From contig DAONEM010000005.1 in assembly GCA_035403085.1 (NCBI GenBank), forward strand, positions 1 to 64,000: a stretch of 64,000 nucleotides of DNA. The letters are read 5' to 3'. This stretch comes from JAMOAD01 sp023621955. Lineage in GTDB: Bacteria; Acidobacteriota; Aminicenantia; JAMOAD01. How positions within the stretch are numbered: the stretch's first letter is position 1; every line of letters starts with the position of its first letter. Below the pieces are notes generated by a model, which saw nothing but the letters and a program-made list of their open reading frames with translations, ran no database searches and had not been told where the DNA came from. The position numbers and the translations under genes were made by a program. Of this stretch, positions 41,142-48,629 are shown in pieces.

Positions 41142-43123
41142 ACCGTCGACAGTTTCTCAAGACCGGAGGTGTTCTGGCCGCTTCGACCCTCCTGGCTTCG
41201 CCGCAGTTGATCTCCCGGAGCCACTCCGCCAGGAAACTGCTGGTCCTGGGCTTCGATGGAATGGACCCCAGAATCGTCCGTCTCCTGGTCGAACAGGGTC
41301 GTCTCCCCGCCTTCAGGCGCCTCATGGAACGCGGAACGCTTCAGAGTATGTTCTCCACCGACCCTCCCGCGAGCCCCGTGGCTTGGGCCTCCTTTATCAC
41401 CGGCCTCGACCCGGCGGGCCACGGTATCTTCGACTTTGTTCACCGAGATCCGGAGAACTACCTTCCCCACTTCGCCATCAGCGAGGCCGAGGCGCCCCGT
41501 CGGTTCCTTAAGCTCGGCTCCTGGAAGCTTCCCATGGAAAAGGGAGGAATCCGTCTGTGCCGTGAGGGCAAGCCCTTTTGGAATCTTCTGGAAGAGGCCG
41601 GACAGGACTGTACGATCTTCAAGATTCCCTCCAACTATCCCCCTTCGCCCATGGAGAGGGGGAGGAGCATCGCCGGGATGGGAACCCCCGACATCACCGG
41701 CGATTCCTATGGGGTTTACACGATCTTCACCACCGACGAGGGCGAGGCTTCCCGTTCTTTCTCGGCCGCCAAGGCTCTCTTCCTGATCTTCGACCCCCAA
41801 GGGGCGGCGGAGAGTGAGATCGTCGGTCCCCCCCATCCGCTCAAAGAGGAGGAGACCCTCTCCCTTCCCCTCAAGGTCTACTGGGATAAACGCCACCGAA
41901 CCGCCCGGCTGGACGTTGCCGGAAGAGAGATTCTCTTGGCCGAAGGCGGTGTCTCCCCCTGGATCCCCCTTAAGTTCCCTCTGATGCCTTTCAAGGAGTT
42001 GCCGGCTATGGTCCGCTTTCAGCTCCTTGAGGCGGGGGAGCGTTTCCGCCTCTACCTCTCCCCCCTCTCTCTAGACCCCGCCGATCCGGCCCAGCCTATC
42101 TGCGAGCCTTCGGACTACGGCAAGGAGCTGGTCCATCGCTATGGGCGGTTCCATACCCTCGGCCTTCCCGCGGATACGAAAGCTTTCAGCGATGGGACCT
42201 TCGATGTCCAGGACTTTCTCTCCCACAGCGAAACCATTCTCCACGAGAGCGAGAGGATCTTCGCCGGAGAGCTGGAGAGGTTCTCTTCCCTTTCTCGGGG
42301 AGGGATGCTCTTCTTCTACTTCTCCTCCGTCGATCAGGGAAGTCACATGTTCTGGTCCCTCCGGGACGAGGGTCATCCCCTTCACAAACCGGAAGAACGA
42401 AAGCGGTACGGCGACCCCGTGGAGAATCTCTACCTCCGGTTCGACAGGATTCTCGATCGGGCGATGAAGGGTCTTCCCAAGGGAGCCGATCTGATCGTCC
42501 TCTCCGATCACGGCTTCACGACCTTCCGCAGGAAGGTGAACATCAACACCCTCCTTCAAAGGGACGGTTTTCTGAAACTGAAGAGTGGGTACGATCTCCC
42601 GGTCTCCCTCTACGAGGGGGCCCTCTGGGGCGAGACCCAAGCCTACGCCCTCGGCCTCAACGGTCTCTATCTGAACCTGAAGGGGCGGGAGGGGGAGGGC
42701 GCCGTCGACCCTTCGGAGCGTTCTCGGAAGGTTCAGGAGTTGAAAACGTGGCTTCTCTCGCTGAAAGATCCCGGGAACGGCGCCGCTCTGGTGACCAAGG
42801 TGACGGTTCCGGAGAGGGAGTTTTCGGGACCCTGGATGAAGAGGGGGCCGGATATCGTCGTGGGTTTCAACGACACCTACCGCATTGACAACGATTCGGC
42901 GTTGGGAACCCTTACCCCCGAAGGGGTAAAGGAGAACAGGGACCGCTGGTCCGGAGACCACTGTGTGGACTCCCGTGTCGTCCCCGCCCTTTTGATGACA
43001 AGCTTTCCATGCAAGACAAACAGGGCGCCGGTCATCTGGGACCTGGCGCCGACGATCTTGAAGCTCTTCTCCCTGACTCCTCCGTCGGAGATGCGGGGGA
43101 AGAGTCTGATTGAAGCGAGGTGA
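41138..43123 (+). CDS. Tat-exported alkaline-phosphatase-superfamily protein (COG3379-like paralogue)
   Basis: 661 residues. GTG start overlapping the previous stop (GTGA). It opens with a short twin-arginine-like signal (VNRRQFLKTGGVLAASTLLASP), unlike its membrane-anchored neighbour. The enzyme domain aligns block by block with that neighbour: VLGFDGMDPRIV, DPPASPVAWASFITG, PAGHGIFDFVHRDPENYLP, LIVLSDHGFTTFRRK and SGDHCVD. Export in folded form hints at metals loaded in the cytoplasm. The pair probably act on the same type of envelope substrate on or outside the inner membrane. Confidence 0.85.
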   Translation: MNRRQFLKTGGVLAASTLLASPQLISRSHSARKLLVLGFDGMDPRIVRLLVEQGRLPAFRRLMERGTLQSMFSTDPPASPVAWASFITGLDPAGHGIFDFVHRDPENYLPHFAISEAEAPRRFLKLGSWKLPMEKGGIRLCREGKPFWNLLEEAGQDCTIFKIPSNYPPSPMERGRSIAGMGTPDITGDSYGVYTIFTTDEGEASRSFSAAKALFLIFDPQGAAESEIVGPPHPLKEEETLSLPLKVYWDKRHRTARLDVAGREILLAEGGVSPWIPLKFPLMPFKELPAMVRFQLLEAGERFRLYLSPLSLDPADPAQPICEPSDYGKELVHRYGRFHTLGLPADTKAFSDGTFDVQDFLSHSETILHESERIFAGELERFSSLSRGGMLFFYFSSVDQGSHMFWSLRDEGHPLHKPEERKRYGDPVENLYLRFDRILDRAMKGLPKGADLIVLSDHGFTTFRRKVNINTLLQRDGFLKLKSGYDLPVSLYEGALWGETQAYALGLNGLYLNLKGREGEGAVDPSERSRKVQELKTWLLSLKDPGNGAALVTKVTVPEREFSGPWMKRGPDIVVGFNDTYRIDNDSALGTLTPEGVKENRDRWSGDHCVDSRVVPALLMTSFPCKTNRAPVIWDLAPTILKLFSLTPPSEMRGKSLIEAR

Positions 43124-43127
43124 TAGT

Positions 43128-43319
43128 ATGCTTTTCGGTAAGAAACTGGCTTTGAGAAAAGAGATCTTCGAGAAGGCCGAGGCCCTTCGGGAAGTGAAGG
43201 GGTACAGTTCTCTGGAAGAGTTGGTGGAACACCTGATCGACAAAGAGTTCGAACTGATCCGCGAAGGCGGTGACGAGAAGACCATCGAGAAGCTGAAGGG
43301 CTTGGGCTACATCTCCTGA
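43128..43319 (+). CDS. 63-aa helical protein in the phosphatase cluster
   Basis: 63 residues, start at ATG 43128 after GAGGTGAT and four bases past the stop of the Tat-exported phosphatase. Highly charged and helical: KKLALRKEIFEKAEALREVKG, SSLEELVEHLIDKEFELI, then a KLKGLGYIS end. No signal peptide or membrane helix. The tail EKLKGLGYI resembles C-terminal phrases seen in sulfatase/phosphatase neighbours, which I cannot verify. Tight spacing (one base to the next gene) says it is part of the same functional unit. Confidence 0.65.
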   Translation: MLFGKKLALRKEIFEKAEALREVKGYSSLEELVEHLIDKEFELIREGGDEKTIEKLKGLGYIS

Positions 43320-43320
43320 C

Positions 43321-44151
43321 ATGTTCTTGAGACTCTTCGCAGGACTCTACAAGGCGGCCGACCTCTTCTTCGCCCTCATCGCCCCCCTTCCCCCCTGGGT
43401 CGGTGTCACCCTTTTCAGCCTCTTGACAGCCCTGTTGGTCCTGGGGGTGACAAGAACCGTCTCCTCGGCGAAGGCAATCAGGGAGAGAAAGAACAGGATC
43501 AAGGCGGAGATTCTCGCGATTCGCCTCTACGGCGAATTCCCTTCCGTTGTCGCCCTCTCTTTCCTGCGCAGTCTCGGTCATACGGCGGTCTACTTCTTCC
43601 TCAACCTCCGCCCTCTGGTCTTCCTTTTCCCCCTCCTCTTCCTCTTCTTCCTGCCCGCCGAGAGCCGTTACGGGAGGAGGGCTCTGGAAGTGGGCGAACG
43701 CACTGTGCTGAAGATCAAGCTTCAACCCGGTGTGGACTGGGACAAACTCCAGGTGGTCCTTCCCGAGGGGGGAGGGCTTCGTCAGACGATCCCCCCGGTA
43801 TTCATCCCGGCCCTTGACGAAGTGGATCAGGAGGTCGAAATCCTGAAGGCTCCCATGGAGGGCGCCATTTCGTTGAGAATCGGCGGTGGTGTCTACCGGA
43901 AGGGCCTTCTCGTCTCGACCCCCTTTGGATCCTATGTGGAAACCCGTTTCTGGAACCTTGCCCCCTCCTACTGGACTGATCCGGGGGAAGGGGCTCCAAG
44001 AGGGGATTCCCTGGTCAAGAGCGTCTCTCTCGACTACCCCTCTCACCGGATCTCCTTTCTGGGCTGGCGGGTCTCCTGGCTCCTGCTCTACCTCGTGGAG
44101 ACTTTCCTCCTCGCCTGGTTTCTTAGAAAACCTTTCGGCGTCGAGTTCTAA
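43321..44151 (+). CDS. Membrane protein of the phosphatase cluster, possibly EMC3/DUF106-like
   Basis: 276 residues. A first hydrophobic pair (about 10-45) is followed by a charged cytosolic stretch (SSAKAIRERKNRIKAEILAI), a second membrane pair (about 85-118), a beta-rich soluble region of about 110 residues and a final helix (about 243-262). TM, charged helix, TM-TM resembles EMC3/TMCO1/DUF106 and other YidC-superfamily insertases, but no diagnostic motif is seen and this is a guess. Last gene of the cluster; a new promoter follows at 44164. Confidence 0.55.
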   Translation: MFLRLFAGLYKAADLFFALIAPLPPWVGVTLFSLLTALLVLGVTRTVSSAKAIRERKNRIKAEILAIRLYGEFPSVVALSFLRSLGHTAVYFFLNLRPLVFLFPLLFLFFLPAESRYGRRALEVGERTVLKIKLQPGVDWDKLQVVLPEGGGLRQTIPPVFIPALDEVDQEVEILKAPMEGAISLRIGGGVYRKGLLVSTPFGSYVETRFWNLAPSYWTDPGEGAPRGDSLVKSVSLDYPSHRISFLGWRVSWLLLYLVETFLLAWFLRKPFGVEF

Positions 44152-44163
44152 GGGCTTCCTCCC

Positions 44164-44193
44164 TTGTCAGGTCGGGGAGAAGTAGGCTAAAAT
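44164..44193 (+). promoter_or_regulatory. Promoter of the CorC-like/smpB operon
   Basis: TTGTCA (44164-44169), 18-base spacer, TAAAAT (44188-44193); transcription expected to start near 44200, eleven bases before a strong hairpin. Confidence 0.55.
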
Positions 44194-44210
44194 AGGGGAA
44201 CCCCCACCCT

Positions 44211-44238
44211 GAGAGAAGAAGTGCGCCCTTCTTCTCTC
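44211..44238 (+). promoter_or_regulatory. Perfect 11-bp stem-loop in the leader of the CorC-like gene
   Basis: GAGAGAAGAAG (44211-44221), 6-base loop TGCGCC, CTTCTTCTCTC (44228-44238). It lies between the predicted transcription start and the ATG at 44268 and is not followed by T residues, so it is not an ordinary terminator. Could stabilise the 5' end or be a protein-binding site. Confidence 0.5.
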
Positions 44239-44267
44239 TGTGGAGAGGGGCAAAACGACCGGGAAGA

Positions 44268-45536
44268 ATGGTAAAGACTGGATTTCTCTTTCTTGTGTTT
44301 CTGCTTCTGAGCGCGTTCTTTTCCGCCTCAGAGACCGCTCTAACCACACTCAACAGGGACAGGCTTCTCTTCCTCTCCAGGAAGGGGTCCAAGAGGGCCA
44401 AGAACCTGGCCGCCTTCGTCGCCCACCCAGGGGATTTCCTGGCCACCATACTGATCGGGAACACCCTGGTGAACGCCGCTCTCGCCGCTTTGGCGACGAT
44501 TCTCACCGATACCCTCCTGGGCGACCTGAAGGGTTCCCTCGCCCTCTCGACGCTCTCGGTCACACTGGTCATTCTGATCTTTGGGGAGATCACACCGAAG
44601 ACCGTCGCCGCCCTCAACGGCGAGAGAATCTCTTTCCTCTTCTTCCCACTCCTGAGGTTCTGCCACATCCTCTTTCGGCCCCTGGGAAAGCTCTTGACAA
44701 GTTTTTCCAACTTTTTCCTCCGCAGGACCAAGGGGGGGACGAAGGTGGAACCGCCGAAGCTCAACGAAGATCTTCTCACCTACCTTGTAGAGAGCAAGAA
44801 GGTGGAGCTCGAATCCGAAGAGAAGGAGAGGCTTTACCTGAGGTTTTTCTCTTTCTCCCGCAAGAGGGTTAAAGAGGCGATGGTCCAGCGTACCAGGACC
44901 GTCACTCTCCCCCTGGACTGCAAGAGGGACGAGGTTCTGGAGGTCATGAGGCGTCATGGGTTCTCCCGCTACCCGGTTTACCGGAGAGACCCCGACGATA
45001 TCGTGGGCATTCTTCTCACCCGTCACTACCTCCAAGCCTCTCTGGAGGGGGGAGTCGAGAGTCTGGAAGGCTATGTTCACAAACCTCTCTTCCTCCCGGA
45101 GTCCACGCTTCTTCCCCACGCCCTGGAGAGGATCAGGACCGAGAGAAGCCATCTGGCCGTCGTTGTCGACGAATTCGGCAGTTTCGAGGGGATCGTCACC
45201 CTCGAGGACATTCTTGAGGAGCTCACAGGGGAGATTAGCGACGAAAAGGATCCGGGGATGCGGCCTCTCCTGAGGAAGGAGAAGAAGCGGTGGGTTCTTC
45301 CAGGGGATTTCGGCACCGCGGCCTTCTACTTGGAGGTGGCCGGACGGGCTCCCGAGGAGGAGAGCGAGGACTTCGTCACCCTCGCGGGGTTCCTCCTGGA
45401 CCGTTTGGGCCACATACCGGAAGTCGGCGAAGAGGTTCGGGAAAAGGGCTTCCGCTTCTCGGTGCTGGAGATGGAGAGGCAGACGATCAAGTCAATTCTA
45501 GTGGAGATGGACAATGAAGATTCTTGCGACCAATAA
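44268..45536 (+). CDS. CNNM/CBS/CorC-domain (HlyC/CorC family) transporter-like protein
   Basis: 422 residues: CNNM transmembrane domain (about 1-180) with SAFFSASETALTTLNRDRL and GNTLVNAALAALATIL and IFGEITPKTVAALNGE; a CBS pair (about 200-320) with MVQRTRTVTLPLD and LAVVVDEFGSFEGIVTLEDILEELTGEI; CorC/HlyC domain at the end (about 335-420). These proteins take part in magnesium or cobalt efflux. The family Ser and Glu of SASET are present. smpB begins inside its last codons. Confidence 0.9.
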   Translation: MVKTGFLFLVFLLLSAFFSASETALTTLNRDRLLFLSRKGSKRAKNLAAFVAHPGDFLATILIGNTLVNAALAALATILTDTLLGDLKGSLALSTLSVTLVILIFGEITPKTVAALNGERISFLFFPLLRFCHILFRPLGKLLTSFSNFFLRRTKGGTKVEPPKLNEDLLTYLVESKKVELESEEKERLYLRFFSFSRKRVKEAMVQRTRTVTLPLDCKRDEVLEVMRRHGFSRYPVYRRDPDDIVGILLTRHYLQASLEGGVESLEGYVHKPLFLPESTLLPHALERIRTERSHLAVVVDEFGSFEGIVTLEDILEELTGEISDEKDPGMRPLLRKEKKRWVLPGDFGTAAFYLEVAGRAPEEESEDFVTLAGFLLDRLGHIPEVGEEVREKGFRFSVLEMERQTIKSILVEMDNEDSCDQ

Positions 45537-45969
45537 AAAGGCTTACGGGGAGTACGAGATCCTCGAATCCCTCGAGGCGGGCATCGTCTTGACAGGACCG
45601 GAGGTGAAGTCCTCCCGGCGGGGAAGCTTCAACCTGAAGGACAGCTTCTGCAGGTTCAAGGCGGGAGAGGCCTTCCTGGTCAATTCGTATATCGCCCCTT
45701 ACGTGCAGGCCTCATACAACAACCTGGACCCCTCCAGGGATAGGAAGTTGCTCCTGAACCGACGGGAGATTCTCCGTTGGTTCTCCAAGGTGAAGGAGAA
45801 GGGGCTGACCGTTATTCCCCTCAAGGTTTACCTCAACCCCAAGGGCCTCGTGAAGGTTGAGATCGCGCTGGCCAAAGGGAAGAGGGTTCACGAGAAGAAG
45901 GATAAGATCAAGGAGAAGGTTGAGCGCCGTGAGACCGATCGCTTCCTGAAGAGGGGCGGCCGGGAGTAG
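45514..45969 (+). CDS. smpB: SsrA-binding protein SmpB
   Basis: 151 residues, the usual length. Binds tmRNA and delivers it to stalled ribosomes for trans-translation. Signature blocks: NKKAYGEYEILESLEAGIVLTGPEVKS (shown in part), KDSFCRF, APYVQASYNNLDPSRDRKLLLNRREI, and the basic C-terminal tail KKDKIKEKVERRETDRFLKR that enters the mRNA channel. Start overlaps the end of the CorC-like gene by 23 bases, with GGAG upstream. The tmRNA gene is not found in the window. Confidence 0.96.
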   Translation: MKILATNKKAYGEYEILESLEAGIVLTGPEVKSSRRGSFNLKDSFCRFKAGEAFLVNSYIAPYVQASYNNLDPSRDRKLLLNRREILRWFSKVKEKGLTVIPLKVYLNPKGLVKVEIALAKGKRVHEKKDKIKEKVERRETDRFLKRGGRE

Positions 45970-45970
45970 A

Positions 45971-46375
45971 ATGCTTCTCCTTCGCCTGAAACGGTTCCTG
46001 TTGAAGAGGCTCTTGGCCCTTCCAGAGCCGAACGGGCGAAGAACCGGGCGGCTGGGGGAACTCTTCGCCCTCATGACGCTTAGGCTTGAGGGGTACCGCA
46101 TCCTGGAAACAAACCGGCATCTCTCCTTTGCCGAGGCGGACATCGTTGCCGAAAGGAACGGGGAGATCGTGGTCGTGGAGGTGAAGGTTCGTCGAGGAGG
46201 GGTCTACGGCGATGCCAGGGACTCTCTCTCGGCCAAGAAGATCGAGCGGCTGAGGAAACTGGCCCTCTTCTGGAGTGAAGGAGAACAGAGGAACGCCCGC
46301 CCTCTCCTCTTCGCGATCGATGTGAAGGGATCGAAAGTGTGTTATAGTATTTTGGAGGTCTTGGAATATGGCTGA
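45971..46375 (+). CDS. yraN: UPF0102 (YraN-like) nuclease-fold protein
   Basis: 134 residues. Restriction-endonuclease-like core: GRLGELFALMTLRLEGYRIL, then AEADIVAERNGEIVVVEVKVR, where the Asp and the E-x-K (VEVKVR) form the expected metal site. Function of the family is not established; proposed in DNA processing. One base after smpB, overlapping the next gene by 8 bases. Longer N-terminus than usual, basic. Confidence 0.9.
   Translation: MLLLRLKRFLLKRLLALPEPNGRRTGRLGELFALMTLRLEGYRILETNRHLSFAEADIVAERNGEIVVVEVKVRRGGVYGDARDSLSAKKIERLRKLALFWSEGEQRNARPLLFAIDVKGSKVCYSILEVLEYG
46340..46348 (+). promoter_or_regulatory. Possible internal extended -10 promoter in yraN
   Basis: TGTTATAGT, an extended -10 element, lies 19 bases before the ATG at 46368, with GGAGG between them. 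It could give the HEAT-like protein gene and mutL their own transcript. Confidence 0.35.
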
Positions 46376-48629
46376 GTCCGGAAAACCGCTGGAAGCGTTG
46401 TTTGCCCGTTCCCAAGACTTCAACGATCTGGACTTTCGGCTTCTCCTCGAACAGCTTCTCAAGAGGGGGGGGAAAGAGATCGAGGACGGCGTAGCCCTCT
46501 CCTTGGTGAACGGCTCCCTCTCCCTGCGGATACGGATGAACCTGATTCGTGTCACCGGCTATGTTCAGAGGAGCCTCTTCCTGGTGAACCTGAAGAGGGT
46601 CCTGGAGAACGAGAACAACCCCTCTCTGGTCAAGGAGTCCATCCTGGCCGTCTCCAAATACAACGACCGTAGGGCCCTGAACATTCTGAGCAGCGCCCTC
46701 TCCCGGATCAAGGACCCCTCCCTGGAGGGGATCATCAGGACCGAAATGGCCAGGATCAAGGACAACAACCCTCTGCTGGCCCTTATGCCCCGTTTCCTCG
46801 AGGGAAAGGCGAAGATGAAGAACTTCCGGACCACCGTGGAGATCTTGAAGAAGGTCTTGTCCCCCGCGGACTGTCGCACCTTCCTCCCCTTCCTCAAGGG
46901 GCAGGAACCGACTCTTGCGTACGGGGCCTTCGAGGTTCTCTGCTACCGGGGGGACGAGGGTCACTTCCCTTCTCTCCGGGCCTTCTATCAGGAGAAGGCC
47001 GGCCTCTTCATCGAAGGGCATCGGGAGGAGACGGAGCTCTTCTACGTGGCCTCCGGCGCATGGGAGAACTATGTGGAGCGTTTTCACAAGATCGCCTCCG
47101 AGATCCTGTCGGAGACCATCGATCTCTTCCAGCGTATCGAGGAGACCCGGATTCGGGAGCACCTTCTCGGGATCATCGCCGCCGAAGAGAAGGGGGTCCT
47201 CTTCCTTGGACAGGTTTACAAAGAGAGGGAAGAGCTCCGGGCGGTTTGCCGGGAGAAGCTCTCTTCCTCCGAGGAGGGGGCCGAGATTCTTCTCTCCTCT
47301 TATGGAGAAGACCCGAAACCGGAGACTACGGCGGCCCTGCTTAAGAGCGAAAAGGGGCGTAACCACTTCCTCGCCCTCTGGAACGAACTCCCCCTAGAGG
47401 AGAAAGAGAGGCTTCTCGCTCTCCTGAGAGAGGAGAGCTACGAAGATTTCCGCGAGAGGGTCTATGAGGCTCTCGTCGCTCCCAACGTGAACCTCCAGAA
47501 GCAGGCTCTCCAGACGGTCCTCTCCTTCCGGGACCTCGGAGCCGAGGCGACTCTTCTCGACCCCGCCAAGAGGGGGTGTTTCGGGACGCTGGAGAGGGAG
47601 TACATCAACCTTGTTTCCGAGCTCTTTCCCTCGAGGCTTATCAACCTTGCCGTGGAAGAGGCGGGACAGAGTGGAGAGTTCTCCGCCTCCCGGTTCAGGC
47701 TTATCTGGGAGAAGATCGCCCTCTTCGGTCAGTGGGAGCCACTGCTCCGGTGGGAGAACAGGGACAGCTTCCTGACCCTTACCGAGAAGGTGGCGAAGTT
47801 GGGTGCCCCCGATATCGGCGTTCCCTTCATTCAGGCCTACAGTAGGCTGAAAACCATCAGCCCCGCCACCTTTGCCATCCTTCAGAAGGGGTGGACCACT
47901 TTTCTCTCCCTGCGAAAGGAGGAGATCTCCGACGAGGAGAGGGCGGAGGTGCCTAAGGCCGAAGAGAACCTCGAGGCCTTGGGAAGGCTCCTCAACCCTC
48001 TGGAAGAACCGGTGAAGTCAGCCCTCTACATCCTCCAGAAGGAGACCCTTGACCCTGCAGCCCTCAGGGCCTTTTGGGAAACGAACCCTCTGGCCTTTGC
48101 CCTGCTCAGGGAGCGAATCTGTGAGAGGGTCAAGAACGCGCTTCTTTCAACAGACGCTCCGGAACAGACCCTCGCGGTCTTGGGGGTCTTAGGCCTCTCC
48201 CCTCTCTTCTCCTCCTACTTTGCCAAGGAGATCGAAGAGTTGAGTCGTTCCGAGAAGTACCTTGTTAAGAGTGAGGCGGAACGCCTTCTTTCAAGGATGT
48301 CTAAGGAGAGGCTCATCCTGGTAGAGACCGAGGATCCGAAGCTTAAGTGGACCGTGGAGGCCCAGATTCGGGAACTCCTGCCGGACTTCAAGATCATCTC
48401 CAACCTGAACCAGGGGGAGCCCGCGCAGGTTTTGGCCGATCACGAGAATCTCCGCCGAGAGAGCGCCCTTCAAGGGGGACCCTGGGGGGTGACCGCGTTC
48501 CTGAAGGATCCCACCGAGCACGGGGAACTCCAGGGTGAAGGCTCTGTCCGTGCTTTCCTCCCCCCCTACAGTATGGCCAAGATCTTCTACCCCCTCTTTA
48601 AGGACCTTTTCCCATGGCGCAGATCCTAA
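46368..48629 (+). CDS. Large helical-repeat (HEAT-like) protein with a possible degenerate receiver end
   Basis: 753 residues, no signal peptide. Residues about 1-640 are helix-rich with recurring HEAT-like pairs (RIRMNLIRVTGYVQRSLFL..., SLVKESILAVSKYNDRRAL, EPTLAYGAFEVLCYRGDE). The last 100 residues begin RLILVETEDPKLKWTVEAQIRELLP, a beta-alpha start like a receiver domain, but with no acidic pair or phosphorylatable Asp. Between yraN and mutL, overlapping both, so it may take part in genome or signalling processes; this is inference. GGAGG before the ATG. Family not identified. Confidence 0.65.
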   Translation: MAESGKPLEALFARSQDFNDLDFRLLLEQLLKRGGKEIEDGVALSLVNGSLSLRIRMNLIRVTGYVQRSLFLVNLKRVLENENNPSLVKESILAVSKYNDRRALNILSSALSRIKDPSLEGIIRTEMARIKDNNPLLALMPRFLEGKAKMKNFRTTVEILKKVLSPADCRTFLPFLKGQEPTLAYGAFEVLCYRGDEGHFPSLRAFYQEKAGLFIEGHREETELFYVASGAWENYVERFHKIASEILSETIDLFQRIEETRIREHLLGIIAAEEKGVLFLGQVYKEREELRAVCREKLSSSEEGAEILLSSYGEDPKPETTAALLKSEKGRNHFLALWNELPLEEKERLLALLREESYEDFRERVYEALVAPNVNLQKQALQTVLSFRDLGAEATLLDPAKRGCFGTLEREYINLVSELFPSRLINLAVEEAGQSGEFSASRFRLIWEKIALFGQWEPLLRWENRDSFLTLTEKVAKLGAPDIGVPFIQAYSRLKTISPATFAILQKGWTTFLSLRKEEISDEERAEVPKAEENLEALGRLLNPLEEPVKSALYILQKETLDPAALRAFWETNPLAFALLRERICERVKNALLSTDAPEQTLAVLGVLGLSPLFSSYFAKEIEELSRSEKYLVKSEAERLLSRMSKERLILVETEDPKLKWTVEAQIRELLPDFKIISNLNQGEPAQVLADHENLRRESALQGGPWGVTAFLKDPTEHGELQGEGSVRAFLPPYSMAKIFYPLFKDLFPWRRS

